DNA from: Bacteroidaceae bacterium
Lineage (GTDB): Bacteria; Bacteroidota; Bacteroidia; Bacteroidales; Bacteroidaceae
DNA length: 64,000 nucleotides
Direction of reading: 5' to 3'
Assembly (NCBI GenBank): GCA_017383485.1
Contig: JAFNXM010000036.1
Location: 124,001 to 188,000, forward strand
The notes below the pieces were generated by a model. That model did no database searches. It had not been told where the DNA came from and saw only the letters and a list, made by a program, of their open reading frames with translations. The translations under genes were made by a program, and so were the position numbers. Below, piece after piece: positions 1 to 8,562 of this stretch (its first letter is position 1; every line of letters starts with the position of its first letter).

Positions 1-210
1 GAAGTGGTCTATGGCGTGCTTGGAGTTGAATACTACCGCTGTGTGGTCAAGGATTTGTACGCGTTGTTGGCGAAACTCGCGGGCGCTCAAACCTTCTACC
101 TTGACAAAGGGGTGAAATACCAATTCCACGCCGTGTTTTTTTTCTATTTCAAAGTATGGCGACTTGTCAGACGCGGGTTTGGGCTGCGAAACGAGAATTT
201 TCTTGATCAT
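1..210 (-). CDS. hemD: Uroporphyrinogen-III synthase, N-terminal part (cut by window edge)
   Basis: Seventy codons are visible; the rest lies beyond position 1. The start at 210 gives MIKKILVSQPKP, followed by SPYFEIEKKHGVEL, a KVEGLSAREFRQQ stretch and a DHTAVVFNSKHAIDHF stretch. This matches the N-terminus of the Bacteroidetes type of HemD, which cyclises hydroxymethylbilane to uroporphyrinogen III in haem/sirohaem synthesis in the cytoplasm. It lies 26 bases downstream of the DUF4271 gene on the same strand, an arrangement common in Bacteroidales, so the two are probably co-transcribed. The identification rests on memory of the family and on context; the catalytic half is not in view. Confidence 0.8.
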   Translation of the reverse strand, partial: MIKKILVSQPKPASDKSPYFEIEKKHGVELVFHPFVKVEGLSAREFRQQRVQILDHTAVVFNSKHAIDHF

Positions 211-236
211 AGCCTAAAGTTTATGTTTTCGTGTTT

Positions 237-1367
237 CTACAAATCTATTATTATCTGATTGGTATACGTCGAAATACTCCATAAAATGAGATAAGGGGTG
301 ATTTCGAGTGCGCAAAAGTACAAAATTAAATGCAGATAACCTAAACCGTTGTTGAAAAATGTTCGAAAAGTCTTGTAAAACAGTAAGATTTCACAAAATA
401 TGCCTATTAAAATGACAAAACGCAGTTGTGTATTTACGTCTATCTGTGAATATAGGGATAAAATTGCTACGGGCATGAGCAGCAAACCGGCGCACATTAA
501 TATCAATACGTAACCTTCGTGCCAACTCCTCCTTTGCTCGGGAGAAAATAGTGTGCGGTTGACGCTATTATAGATGAATATTTTGCCTAAAAGCAAGATG
601 TAGCAAATAGCAATGTTTGCTCCTAACAAAATCAACGTAGGTATGCGCTCTAAACTACTGAGTGTATCGGCATGAAAGTGGTTGAACAGTAAAATTCCCA
701 AAGCTACTGCCGCTTGTAGGACTAACAAACTTCGTCCGCGCATTTGGGTATCGTCGCTATCCTCAAAGATCGTGTTGTGTCGTTTCTTTTCAAAGAAATG
801 CTTGATGGTATTGCCTAAATATCTTTTGGCATATACGGCAATCATAAGGCAGGAGATGAATAATAGCAACAGAGCACCTGCCACGCCGTCGTCGGTGCGT
901 AGTAAATAGGGTTGAGATTCTCCGGCGATCCTGTCTCTCCAGACGGATTTATCTATGTATATTTTGCCCGAGGTGCTGTCTTTTTGAAAAACGCTTCGAC
1001 CGAGCAGATTATTGTCAACGTAGCCATCAACAAAGTCCTGCCATACGATAGGGGCGGGCTGATATTTTACCTCTGCTGTTTGGACAAGTGAGTCGGTCGC
1101 TACTTGTGCGGCGAACGAGGTGCTGTCTGTTTGCACACTTGTCTGTTCTGGTGTGGGCGAGACCTGTTTCTCTCTGACTTTGCTCTTAGCTGTGCTGTCG
1201 CTGGTTGTTGCGTTTTTCTCCTTGGTCTTTCCTACAGTTTCCTTGACTTGTCCTACAGTTTCCTTGACTACGGCTGGCGTATCAATAGCCTTTTCTCCTT
1301 GCACCACGACCTCGGCGGGTTGTTGCAATACAGGGGTTGAAACTATGATAGAGTCGGATGAAAACAT
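237..1367 (-). CDS. DUF4271 membrane protein
   Basis: 376 residues. The first ~140 residues are low-complexity (rich in V, T, K, Q and S, with VKETVGQ/VKETVGK repeats) and contain no obvious domain. From about residue 160 there are several hydrophobic segments (for example around LLLLFISCLMIAVYA, LQAAVALGILLFNHFH, LILLGANIAICYILLLG, FVILIGIFCEILLFY and LHLILYFCALEITPYLILW), so the C-terminal half is a polytopic inner-membrane domain matching DUF4271. The function of DUF4271 is unknown. It often sits next to hemD, as here (26-base gap). The gene follows the LOG-family gene after 72 bases, so a metK-LOG-DUF4271-hemD transcript is possible. Confidence 0.85.
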   Translation of the reverse strand: MFSSDSIIVSTPVLQQPAEVVVQGEKAIDTPAVVKETVGQVKETVGKTKEKNATTSDSTAKSKVREKQVSPTPEQTSVQTDSTSFAAQVATDSLVQTAEVKYQPAPIVWQDFVDGYVDNNLLGRSVFQKDSTSGKIYIDKSVWRDRIAGESQPYLLRTDDGVAGALLLLFISCLMIAVYAKRYLGNTIKHFFEKKRHNTIFEDSDDTQMRGRSLLVLQAAVALGILLFNHFHADTLSSLERIPTLILLGANIAICYILLLGKIFIYNSVNRTLFSPEQRRSWHEGYVLILMCAGLLLMPVAILSLYSQIDVNTQLRFVILIGIFCEILLFYKTFRTFFNNGLGYLHLILYFCALEITPYLILWSISTYTNQIIIDL

Positions 1368-1439
1368 ATTAGTCGGAGAAAATAGAACGAGGGAGTGATT
1401 TTAACGATGAAATCGCAGTTTTTGTCGAAAAAATGAGCC

Positions 1440-2015
1440 TTAAAGCGCAGCCAATTTTCTAATATTAGCATCCCAAAGAGGCGTTTCTTCGCACAGACGT
1501 ACTGCTTCGTCGGCAGTGTGAGCTACCTGCCAAATATCTCGATGCAGATCGCGCATGAAGTTCTCTGTCAAAGCACGTTCCAGTTGAGACAACAGGGCAT
1601 CAAAGTATCCATTCGTGTTGAGAATGACAATAGGTTTGAGATACAGGCCTAACTGTTTCCAGGTGATGATCTCGAGCAGTTCCTCCAGGGTGCCTACACC
1701 TCCGGGCAAGGCAATACAAGCGTCCGACATTTCTGCCATCTTGGACTTGCGATGGTGCATATCGGGCGTAATGATCAACTGCGACATGCCCTTGTGCTCC
1801 CATTCTTGTTCGATCATGAATTGGGGAATGATGCCGACAGCTTGGCCGCCAGCATCAAGACAACCATTGGTCGTCGCAGCCATAAGGCCTGTGCGTCCGG
1901 CCCCATTGATCAGCGCATGTCCGCGCTTGGCGATCGCTTCGCCAAGGCTGCGGGCAGCGTCGGTGTATACTTGTGATACTTGTCCGCTTGATGCGGCATA
2001 GACTGTGATATACAT
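1440..2015 (-). CDS. LOG-family / TIGR00730 Rossmann-fold protein (nucleoside-5'-monophosphate phosphoribohydrolase type)
   Basis: 191 residues, the usual size. The family signature is plain: LPGGVGTLEELLE (PGGxGTxxE) at about residues 103-115, preceded by a glycine-rich nucleotide-binding segment (INGAGRTGLM) and a MHHRKSKMAEMSDA segment. Members hydrolyse the N-glycosidic bond of nucleoside 5'-monophosphates (cytokinin-activating LOG, and purine/pyrimidine 5'-nucleotidases such as PpnN); the bacterial in vivo substrate is not decided by sequence. Cytoplasmic and probably dimeric. It lies 98 bases downstream of metK on the same strand. Confidence 0.88.
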   Translation of the reverse strand: MYITVYAASSGQVSQVYTDAARSLGEAIAKRGHALINGAGRTGLMAATTNGCLDAGGQAVGIIPQFMIEQEWEHKGMSQLIITPDMHHRKSKMAEMSDACIALPGGVGTLEELLEIITWKQLGLYLKPIVILNTNGYFDALLSQLERALTENFMRDLHRDIWQVAHTADEAVRLCEETPLWDANIRKLAAL

Positions 2016-2113
2016 ATATTATATAATATGGAGTGTGTGGTGTAGTAGGACTGAGGATGCTCTGCGTACATTTGACCTTTTGCTAAGCAGGTTGGCCTTT
2101 TGGGGAAATAACC

Positions 2114-3415
2114 TTACTTCAAAAGACCCTTGAAAGCTTCCTGGATAGTTTCTACGTAGTCCAATTTTTCCCAAGTGAAGAGTTCTACTTCGATTTCCTT
2201 GGTTTCCATGCCACGAGCCGAGAATGTCTTGGTCACGACCTTAGGTTCGCGTCCCATATGACCATAGCTTGCAGTTTCTTCGTAGATTGGTGTGCGCAGT
2301 TTCAGGCGCTCTTCGATAGCGCGGGGGCGCAGGTCAAAAATTTCCTGAATCTTCTTTGCGATTTCGCCGTCGCTCAGCGTGGTGTGGCTCTTGCCATAGG
2401 TGTCAACGAATACAGAGATAGGTTCTGCTACGCCGATAGCATAGCTCAACTGTACGAGCATTTCATCTGCCACGCCGGCTGCTACCATATTCTTAGCAAT
2501 ATGGCGCGCTGCATAGGCTGCCGAGCGGTCCACCTTCGAGGGATCCTTGCCCGAGAATGCGCCACCGCCGTGTGCGCCCTTACCGCCGTAGGTATCTACG
2601 ATGATCTTGCGGCCAGTCAGTCCGGTGTCGCCGTGAGGACCTCCGATGACGAATTTGCCAGTAGGATTGACGAAATATTTGATCGCACCCTTGTCAAACA
2701 ATGCCTTGATTTCAGGAGTATTCACACGTTCGCGAATCAAGCGGGGGATAAGGATTGAGATCACATCATGACGGATTTGATCGAGCATCATTTCGTCCGC
2801 TTTTTCTTGCGAACCAGCTTCGGCTGCGGTGATAAATTCGTCGTGCTGTGTACTTACCACGATGGTGTCGATACGAGTGGCCTTGCCGTTGTCATCATAT
2901 TCCACAGTCACTTGGCTCTTTGAGTCGGGGCGGAGATAAGTCATTTGCTTGCCTTCGCGACGGATTTCAGCCAATACCATCAGGATTTCGTGTGCCAGTG
3001 ATACGGGCAATGGCATATAGATGTCGGTTTCGTTGTTGGCATAGCCGAACATCATACCTTGGTCGCCTGCGCCTTGATTCATGGGGTCTTCGCGTTCCAC
3101 GCCGCGGTTGATGTCTGCGCTTTGTTCGTGGATGGCGCTCAACACGCCGCAACTGTCTGCATCAAACTTGTACTCTGCCTTAGTATATCCGATACGACGG
3201 ATGGTGCGGCGAGCGATTTCTTGCAAATCAGCGAAGGCTTCTGTCTTCACCTCGCCCGCTACGATCACCTGTCCGGTAGTCACGAGCGTTTCGCAAGCCA
3301 CTTTTGAATTGGGGTCGTAGGCCAAGAGTTCGTCGAGAACGGCGTCCGAGATTTGGTCCGCCACTTTGTCGGGATGTCCTTCAGATACTGATTCGGAAGT
3401 AAATAGGTATGCCAT
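2114..3415 (-). CDS. metK: S-adenosylmethionine synthase (methionine adenosyltransferase)
   Basis: 433 residues with the start placed at 3415 ([20 protein letters not shown]). The reading frame stays open for 39 more codons upstream, but that part lies in the leader and has no MetK homology. It makes S-adenosylmethionine from methionine and ATP. Visible signatures are [18 protein letters not shown] at the N-terminus, [12 protein letters not shown], and [19 protein letters not shown]. The N-terminal and C-terminal regions fit the three-repeat MetK fold. A leader of about 230 bases upstream carries a SAM-II-like riboswitch and a good -33/-7 promoter, so end-product control by SAM is likely. Confidence 0.97.
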   Translation of the reverse strand: MAYLFTSESVSEGHPDKVADQISDAVLDELLAYDPNSKVACETLVTTGQVIVAGEVKTEAFADLQEIARRTIRRIGYTKAEYKFDADSCGVLSAIHEQSADINRGVEREDPMNQGAGDQGMMFGYANNETDIYMPLPVSLAHEILMVLAEIRREGKQMTYLRPDSKSQVTVEYDDNGKATRIDTIVVSTQHDEFITAAEAGSQEKADEMMLDQIRHDVISILIPRLIRERVNTPEIKALFDKGAIKYFVNPTGKFVIGGPHGDTGLTGRKIIVDTYGGKGAHGGGAFSGKDPSKVDRSAAYAARHIAKNMVAAGVADEMLVQLSYAIGVAEPISVFVDTYGKSHTTLSDGEIAKKIQEIFDLRPRAIEERLKLRTPIYEETASYGHMGREPKVVTKTFSARGMETKEIEVELFTWEKLDYVETIQEAFKGLLK

Positions 3416-3578
3416 AATACTATTATTTTGTTGGTTTATATATACGAAAAAACTGCACGCACCGTCGTTTTGGTGTGGCAGAATCAGAACAGCGAAAACT
3501 GGCACAGTGTGCACAGATTTTCCTGGGAACAACCTATTTTATTTCGCAAGCGCAGGGAAATACCCGAGTGTGTATCTC

Positions 3579-3630
3579 GCCTTCGTTTTAGCATTTTTTC
3601 GAGAGGTTGCAAGCAGCCAAATCTGTCCTC
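3579..3630 (-). promoter_or_regulatory. SAM-II-like riboswitch in the metK leader
   Basis: Read on the minus strand the segment has, in order: GAGG, a short linker, ATTTG, GCTGC, TTGCAA, CCTC, a 10-base A-rich linker, TGCTAAA, then ACGAAGGC. GAGG (3630-3627) pairs with CCTC (3606-3603), which directly follows TTGCAA, as P1 does in SAM-II. GCT in the loop can pair with GGC at the 3' end (one G-U pair), giving the H-type pseudoknot. ATTT(A/G), TTGCAA and GCTAAA are the most conserved SAM-II blocks. It begins about 10 bases after the predicted transcription start and lies ~165 bases upstream of metK. SAM-II is known in Alphaproteobacteria and some Bacteroidetes. A divergent SAM-I relative is the alternative. 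Confidence 0.75.
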
Positions 3631-3646
3631 ATTCTTAAATCGAGTG

Positions 3647-3677
3647 CAAAATTAGTCATTTCCGCTGATTTGACAAA
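3647..3677 (-). promoter_or_regulatory. metK promoter (Bacteroidetes -33/-7 type)
   Basis: On the minus strand TTTG (3677-3674) is followed after 19 bases by TAATTTTG (3654-3647), matching the Bacteroidetes consensus TTTG-N19/21-TAnnTTTG. Transcription would begin near 3641, a few bases before the riboswitch. Confidence 0.8.
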
Positions 3678-3691
3678 GGTGAAGGGTGTTA

Positions 3692-3739
3692 AAAAGTGTA
3701 GCAAGACTATCAAAGGGTAGATAGCCTTGATACACTTTT
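3692..3739 (-). terminator. Terminator of the lipoprotein gene
   Basis: A long imperfect hairpin: AAAAGTGTATCAAG plus GCTATC pair with GATAG plus CTTGCTACACTTTT, followed on the minus strand by a T run. It lies ~55 bases past the stop of the lipoprotein gene and just upstream of the metK promoter, so it insulates the two. The A/T ends on both sides would also allow function on the plus strand. Confidence 0.75.
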
Positions 3740-3793
3740 AATGAATGGTTTTATTTCGAGTCTCTCTGTAAACCTACTGAAAGAGCTGTGTGT

Positions 3794-4534
3794 TTATTGC
3801 TTAGGTTTTTTCCCGCCATACTCTATGTACAACGCATCTTTGAGAGGATAATACCAACCCATCCCGTCAAAAGTTAGCATATATACGTAGTGGTCTGCTA
3901 CATCTACGTACTCTTGTCCCTTGATAGGGTATTTTTCTATTAAGTGAACAATGTCTTTTGAGTCGTAGATGTTGATATTGCAATTTTCTTGTGGTGATTT
4001 CTCTCTCTTGATATAATTAGCAAGTTTTTCTAATCTATCTTCGTCAAAATCTTTCCATAATAGAAGAATATAGATATTATTGGTTGTTCCGACATACTTA
4101 GAGTATAAAACTTGATAGTCTTTATTTTCTTCATAGGTGGTCAAGTCCTTTTCCACATCATCGGGATGTTGCAGGATTTTTGTTTCAACCCAACCGATGT
4201 GCGACTCATTCAACCAATCAGGTTCGACGACTTGTATTTTGCTCCAATTATTATTACTGTCAAGGACAACGACCTTGCAAGTTTTGTCAATGGATAGATA
4301 GTGTACTTCGCCTAATGCTTTTGTTGCCTTTTGATTGATTAATTTTGTTGCGGCTTCATTGGGCTCAGAGTATAAATCAGAGCTTTGTAAAACATTATAT
4401 ACGACTTTCACATTCTCTGTATTTTGAGTAGATTCCGTTGAATTTACCAACGAAGTGTGATTGGGATTATGTCCGCTGTTACATCCGATAATGATAAATA
4501 TGGATGTGAAAAGGAAATAAAGTGATTTTTTCAT
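3794..4534 (-). CDS. Predicted lipoprotein, AT-rich, possibly with SH3-type domain
   Basis: 246 residues. The N-terminus is a lipoprotein signal peptide (MKKSLYFLFTSIFIIIGCNS, lipobox IIGC with Cys18), so the protein is probably anchored in the envelope. Residues ~45-115 (VVYNVLQSSDLYSEPNEAA ... NWSKIQVVEP ... SHIGWVETKIL) have the spacing of a bacterial SH3-like domain: a 'YSEPNEAATKL' turn and a terminal 'GWVE' strand. The rest has no family I recognise. Codon use is clearly more AT-rich than in the flanking metK and GH95 genes (AAT, ATT, TTT and AGA-type choices), so recent acquisition is possible. It is a single-gene unit with its own promoter-like element near 4660 and terminator at 3692-3739. 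Confidence 0.75.
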   Translation of the reverse strand: MKKSLYFLFTSIFIIIGCNSGHNPNHTSLVNSTESTQNTENVKVVYNVLQSSDLYSEPNEAATKLINQKATKALGEVHYLSIDKTCKVVVLDSNNNWSKIQVVEPDWLNESHIGWVETKILQHPDDVEKDLTTYEENKDYQVLYSKYVGTTNNIYILLLWKDFDEDRLEKLANYIKREKSPQENCNINIYDSKDIVHLIEKYPIKGQEYVDVADHYVYMLTFDGMGWYYPLKDALYIEYGGKKPKQ

Positions 4535-4656
4535 AAATGTGATAGTCTTATTTTGTTTATAGATGTTAGTTTGAACGTTTTCAATTAGCTTCCTATTTAA
4601 TGAATCTCTGATCTGTCAATGTCTCATAGACCTGTTGTTTTAGTGGATTAATGTTG

Positions 4657-4664
4657 CAAATATA
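4657..4664 (-). promoter_or_regulatory. Candidate -7 element for the lipoprotein gene
   Basis: TATATTTG on the minus strand fits TAnnTTTG; the matching -33 position (~4684) reads only TTT. It would give a leader of ~115 bases for the lipoprotein gene starting at 4534. Confidence 0.5.
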
Positions 4665-4841
4665 ATGTTTAAAAATAAATCATAAATGAATTGTTCATAC
4701 TTTTTTGGACGAGCTTCAATTGAAATAAGTTTGCGGCAACAACAGATGTTACTTTCTTGAAAAAAACAACACCTCAAAAATGCGAAAAATTTTGACAAAC
4801 GCTGTTGATGAAATAGAAGTCATTGTTTCGACGAGATTGGA

Positions 4842-4930
4842 CCTTTTGAAAAAAAGCCAAGGCTTTGTTGAAAAAAGGTCTAATGTTTTTTTCACGAGGC
4901 GTCGCGAAATTTTCACGGGGCCTTGACTTT
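4842..4930 (+). repeat. Modular 21-bp intergenic array, locus 1 (B-B-A-A)
   Basis: Two B slots (AAAAAGCCAAGGCTTTG, then AAAAAAGGTCTAATG with a T run) with equivalent positions 4856 and 4877, then two A slots starting CACGAGGCGTCGCG (4893) and CACGGGGCC (4914, decayed). All spacings are 21 bp. Another B-like palindrome, AAAAAACCTAAGGCTTTTTG, sits at ~4990-5010. Flanking genes are both on the minus strand, so the A core reads antisense to them. The rest of the gap 4535-5175 is AT-rich and shows no gene. Confidence 0.85.
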
Positions 4931-5175
4931 TTCATCTTTTTCGACGCACAGAAAATAGGGATTTTGCCCTGCTTTTTCACAGGCTTCACTAAAAAACCTA
5001 AGGCTTTTTGACTTTTCGCACAAAAAACAGCGGATTTTAACCTCGCGAGAGTGCCGTATTTGCAACCAAAGATACTGGCGGTGGATTTTAAGCGATTCTC
5101 GCTCTTCGAAAATACGAAAAATTTTGACAAAATCGGGTATTTCGTACGAGGTCGGATGCACCTTAGTAATATAAA

Positions 5176-5210
5176 CAAAAAAAAGCACCTACCATTTTGG
5201 GTAAGTGCTT
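5176..5210 (-). terminator. Terminator after the tRNA gene
   Basis: On the minus strand AAGCACTTACC and GGTAGGTGCTT form an 11-bp stem (one G-T pair) with loop CAAAAT, followed by eight Ts. It starts 13 bases past the tRNA 3' end. Confidence 0.85.
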
Positions 5211-5222
5211 CGAGATGTATTG

Positions 5223-5296
5223 TGGACCAGCTTGGGCTTGAACCAAGGACCTCCAGATTATGAGTCTGTTGCTCTAACCAACTGAGCTACAAGTCC
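5223..5296 (-). tRNA. tRNA with anticodon CAU, probably elongator tRNA-Met
   Basis: A full cloverleaf is readable on the minus strand: acceptor GGACTTG / CTGGTCC (one T-T mismatch and one G-T pair), D arm GCTC...GAGC with AGTTGGTTA loop, anticodon stem ACAGA / TCTGG around loop CTCATAA (anticodon CAT), and T arm CTTGG-TTCAAGC-CCAAG. The discriminator is A and CCA is not encoded. CAU could mean elongator Met or, after lysidine modification, Ile2; it is not the initiator because it lacks the three GC pairs of the anticodon stem. It has its own promoter at 5327-5358 and terminator at 5176-5210. Confidence 0.93.
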
Positions 5297-5326
5297 AGGA
5301 AAGGGGATGTGTCCTTCTTTCGTGTG

Positions 5327-5358
5327 CAAAAGTAATACTTTCTGCGGAGATTTCCAAA
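5327..5358 (-). promoter_or_regulatory. tRNA promoter (-33/-7)
   Basis: On the minus strand TTTG (5358-5355), 20 bases, then TACTTTTG (5334-5327). This is one of the clearest Bacteroidetes promoters in the window; the -7 box ends ~30 bases before the mature tRNA 5' end. Confidence 0.85.
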
Positions 5359-5415
5359 TTTGTCTACTTTTTTTTGAATTTCTCCACAGAAAGTATCGTT
5401 TTGCAGAGTGGCTTT

Positions 5416-7863
5416 TTATTTGAAATCTGCTGCAGTCACAGTGTAGCGTTTGCCCTTTTGGGTTTCAAGGCGCAGTGTCTTGTCGCCATAGCGCAGGGTG
5501 CAAGGTTCGCCAGACTCTGACAGGATCACAGCCTTTTGCAGTTTGCCGCCTTTCCATTCGATATCTATGCCAAAGTTGCCACGTGCGCGCAATCCCTTGA
5601 TGTGTCCTTCTGCCCAGGCATCGGGGAGCGAGGGCAAGAGGTGCAAGCAGCCAGCATGGCTTTGCAGGAGCATTTCGGTCACACCTGCTGTGCCGCCGAA
5701 GTTACCATCGATTTGGAAGGGTGGGTGAATGTCCCACAGATTGTCTGCAGTACCATTTTTCAGCAAGTTGCCGTAGAGCGTATACGAACGGTTGCCGTCG
5801 TGCAGGCGTGCCCATTGGTTCAATTTCCAACCCATGCTCCAACCCGTAGCGCCGTCGCCGCGGTGATTTAGTACGACGCGTGAAGCGTCAGCCAATTCTG
5901 GTGTGGTCAGGGGTGAGATTGTGGTGCCTGGGTGCAGACCAAAGAGGTGATTGACGTGGCGGTGTTCGTCCTTGGGGTCATCGATATCTTTGCTCCATTC
6001 CAGGATTTGTCCGTAGCGACCGATCTTATAGGGCACGATGTCGGCCAGTGTCTTTTTCCACACGGCCACTTTGTCGGCATCTACACCCAGTACTTCGGCC
6101 GAGTTGATCGCGCAAATCAAGATTTCGCGTGCTACGGCGTGGGTGAAGGTTGTACCCTCGTCGATAGGACCATGTTCGGGCGAGGTCGAAGGTGCTGCTG
6201 TCAGGGTGCCATCGGGCTTGCGCCACAAGAAATCTTCGGTAAATTCGGCACAACCTACGATCAAGGGGTAGGCGGTGTCGCGTAGGAAATCCTTGTCGCG
6301 TGTGAAGTCGTAGTATTCCCAAAGGTGTGTGGCAAGCCATGATGCCGCCATGGGGTTGTAGTTCCACGACATATCAGCACCCTCGAGCGGTGCAGTGAAA
6401 CCAAAGATATTGGCCGAGATACCTGCAGCCCATCCGCGAGCGCCCCAATACGCCTTGGCAGTCTTGCGACCAGGCTTTTCGAGCAGTTTGATGAAGTCTG
6501 TCAAGGGCTCGGCACATTCAGCCAAGTCGGTGGTCAGTGCAGGCCAGTAGTTCATCTGCAGATTGATATTGTTGTGATAGTCTACACGCCATGGACCATC
6601 CACGTTGTTGTGCCAAATGCCCTGGAGGTTTGCTGGCAAATTGCCGGGACGAGATGAAGCGATCAGGAGGTAACGGCCGAATTGGTAGTAGAGCGTCTCA
6701 AGTGCACGATCTTCGGCGCCTTTGCGATAGGCTTCAAGACGCTTGTCCATAGGCAGGTCGTTGCCTTTGCCCGCAAGTGCGAAGTCTACGCGTTGGAACA
6801 AGGGTTGATAGTCCTTGAGGTGACGGCTGAGCAATTTCTTCCAGCCCTTTTTCGCTGCGCCCTTCATCCATGCAGTGGTAGTCTGGTTGGGATCTACACC
6901 TACGTAGGCTTTGGGGTCGTTGAAGTCGGGATCGTAGTTGGGCTTGTAGTCTGTGTCGGCGGTCAACAGGATAATTACTTCGTCGGAACCGTCTACGCAG
7001 ATGTGCTCGTCGTGTGCTTCCACTTTTCCGCCCTTTGCTTTCACCTGGATGCGTACGACGTACTGCATGCCGTTGTTGTCCAATCGGCCGTCGAAGGTGA
7101 GTGTAGACTTACCGTCGGTGTGGATCTTGCCTTCAGAGAGGGGATTGGGTGTATAGGTGATGTGCAGGTGTTGAGCATTTTTCTTGGATGCCTTGAAGCG
7201 CACCGCCATGACATTGTCGGGGTAGGAGATGAACGATTCGCGCAGGTAGTCGACATTGCCCGAAGTGAATGATACACGAGTCAGGGCAGAGTCGAGCGAA
7301 AGTGCACGGCGATAATTGGTGACAGACTGAGGATTGATGCCAGTCTCGACGCAGAGTTCACCCATAGTGGTGTATGAACCAAAGCGGAATTCGCTCTCGC
7401 GAGTAGATTCGTAGGGCACGGTGCTGTTGAAGTTGCGTTGTGTCAACTGTGCCGCTTTGTTCCAATCGCCGTCGGTGAAGGCTTGGCGGATTTCGGGCAG
7501 GATGTGCGCCGATTCCTTGTTCATGTTCCAATAGTGCTGTGCCCCCTTGGCTGTGCCGGGACCTCCGCGCCACAGGGTCTTCTCGTTCAGCGTGAAGCGT
7601 TCGGTTTCGATGCTACCCATCACGTTAGCGCCGATCGAGCCGTTGCCGATGGGCAATGAGCGTTGTTCCCATTCGCGGTCGTCGTTGTATCCGCTACCGG
7701 CATCTACGGGTTTGTAGTCGGCTGGTGCATTCTTGGGGATAGCCTTCTTCCACACTTCGCGTCCGTCGAGCGAGGTGGGTGTGTCAAACCAAATGGTGTG
7801 TTGAGCCGATGTGGTGAGAGCACACAGGCCCAGTATGAGGGAGAATGTACGTTTGAAATACAT
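5416..7863 (-). CDS. Secreted GH95 alpha-L-fucosidase
   Basis: 815 residues, typical GH95 length. Residues 1-20 are a signal peptide ending in SAQ. An N-terminal beta-sandwich (~25-290) contains LPIGNGSIGANVMG and LNEKTLWRGG; the (alpha/alpha)6 barrel follows (~340-700). Catalytic residues of the GH95 fold are all present: general acid Glu563 in STSPEHGP, the Asn pair 432/434 in NNINLQMNYW that activates water, and Asp719 in PPFQIDGNFGG. GH95 enzymes remove terminal alpha-1,2-L-fucose by inversion (some members act on alpha-L-galactose). The gene follows the HIT gene after 26 bases and may be co-transcribed with it. No SusC/SusD or sugar-catabolism genes lie nearby, and there is no sorting tail, so the enzyme is probably periplasmic. 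Confidence 0.93.
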   Translation of the reverse strand: MYFKRTFSLILGLCALTTSAQHTIWFDTPTSLDGREVWKKAIPKNAPADYKPVDAGSGYNDDREWEQRSLPIGNGSIGANVMGSIETERFTLNEKTLWRGGPGTAKGAQHYWNMNKESAHILPEIRQAFTDGDWNKAAQLTQRNFNSTVPYESTRESEFRFGSYTTMGELCVETGINPQSVTNYRRALSLDSALTRVSFTSGNVDYLRESFISYPDNVMAVRFKASKKNAQHLHITYTPNPLSEGKIHTDGKSTLTFDGRLDNNGMQYVVRIQVKAKGGKVEAHDEHICVDGSDEVIILLTADTDYKPNYDPDFNDPKAYVGVDPNQTTTAWMKGAAKKGWKKLLSRHLKDYQPLFQRVDFALAGKGNDLPMDKRLEAYRKGAEDRALETLYYQFGRYLLIASSRPGNLPANLQGIWHNNVDGPWRVDYHNNINLQMNYWPALTTDLAECAEPLTDFIKLLEKPGRKTAKAYWGARGWAAGISANIFGFTAPLEGADMSWNYNPMAASWLATHLWEYYDFTRDKDFLRDTAYPLIVGCAEFTEDFLWRKPDGTLTAAPSTSPEHGPIDEGTTFTHAVAREILICAINSAEVLGVDADKVAVWKKTLADIVPYKIGRYGQILEWSKDIDDPKDEHRHVNHLFGLHPGTTISPLTTPELADASRVVLNHRGDGATGWSMGWKLNQWARLHDGNRSYTLYGNLLKNGTADNLWDIHPPFQIDGNFGGTAGVTEMLLQSHAGCLHLLPSLPDAWAEGHIKGLRARGNFGIDIEWKGGKLQKAVILSESGEPCTLRYGDKTLRLETQKGKRYTVTAADFK

Positions 7864-7889
7864 AGTTTTGGTTGAAATGTTGAAGATTC

Positions 7890-8297
7890 TTATTTAGGAT
7901 TAGCTGCGTTGAAAGCCTTGAGGATGCGGTCGGCAATGTCTTGCATTTCCTCGGCAGGCAGTTGCAATTTTTTCTTGCCGAAATCCATGTCGATCTCGCT
8001 TTGCAGTGGAGCCAAGTGGATGTGAGCGTGGTTCACCTCGAGACCGAGTACGGTCATGCCCACCTTCTTGCAGGGGAATTCCTGCTTGATGGCTGCCGCC
8101 ACGCGCTTGGAGAAGAGCACCATGGCGCTGAGTGTGTCGTCGTCCAGGTCGAAGAGGTAGTCCACCTCCTGTTTGGGTACGACCAGGGTGTGTGCTCGTG
8201 TCACGGGATTGATGTCAAGGAAGGCGTAGAAGCGGTCGTCTTCGGCGCACTTGTACGAAGGAATTTCTCCTGCAATGATTCGGCTGAAAATAGTCAT
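7890..8297 (-). CDS. HIT-family nucleotide hydrolase
   Basis: 135 residues with the start at 8297 (MTIFSRIIAGEIPSYKCAED); an upstream in-frame ATG adds nine residues without family similarity. The histidine triad HAHIHLAP is at about residues 99-106, and DINPVTRAHTLVVPK is the typical N-terminal HIT strand. HIT hydrolases of the HINT/Fhit type cleave nucleoside phosphoramidates or dinucleoside polyphosphates; the exact substrate is not visible. The gene follows greA on the same strand, a common Bacteroidales neighbour pair, but a strong terminator (8502-8539) separates them. Confidence 0.93.
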   Translation of the reverse strand: MTIFSRIIAGEIPSYKCAEDDRFYAFLDINPVTRAHTLVVPKQEVDYLFDLDDDTLSAMVLFSKRVAAAIKQEFPCKKVGMTVLGLEVNHAHIHLAPLQSEIDMDFGKKKLQLPAEEMQDIADRILKAFNAANPK

Positions 8298-8501
8298 ATT
8301 GTGTCTTGTTTTAAGGTTATACAAGATGGATTGTTACCAATAGTTTTCTTTATTGGATACATCTCGGTGTAAAGATAAGTAATAAAATTGAGATGGGAGT
8401 AGCTTAAGTGGATCTTTCCATTTATTATTTGTTTCGTTGGCTTCTTGTGGAGGGGATAAATGTGCGGTTGGCACCTTTTAAACTATCTATACTACTCACG
8501 A

Positions 8502-8539
8502 GATAAAACTTCAGGCGGCCCAGGATATGGACCGCCTGT
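8502..8539 (-). terminator. Terminator after greA
   Basis: Minus strand CAGGCGGTCC and GGGCCGCCTG form a GC-rich stem with a 7-base loop, followed by AAGTTTTAT. It begins 24 bases past the greA stop codon. Confidence 0.75.
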
Positions 8540-8562
8540 CGTAGACCGTATGTCGTATATGA

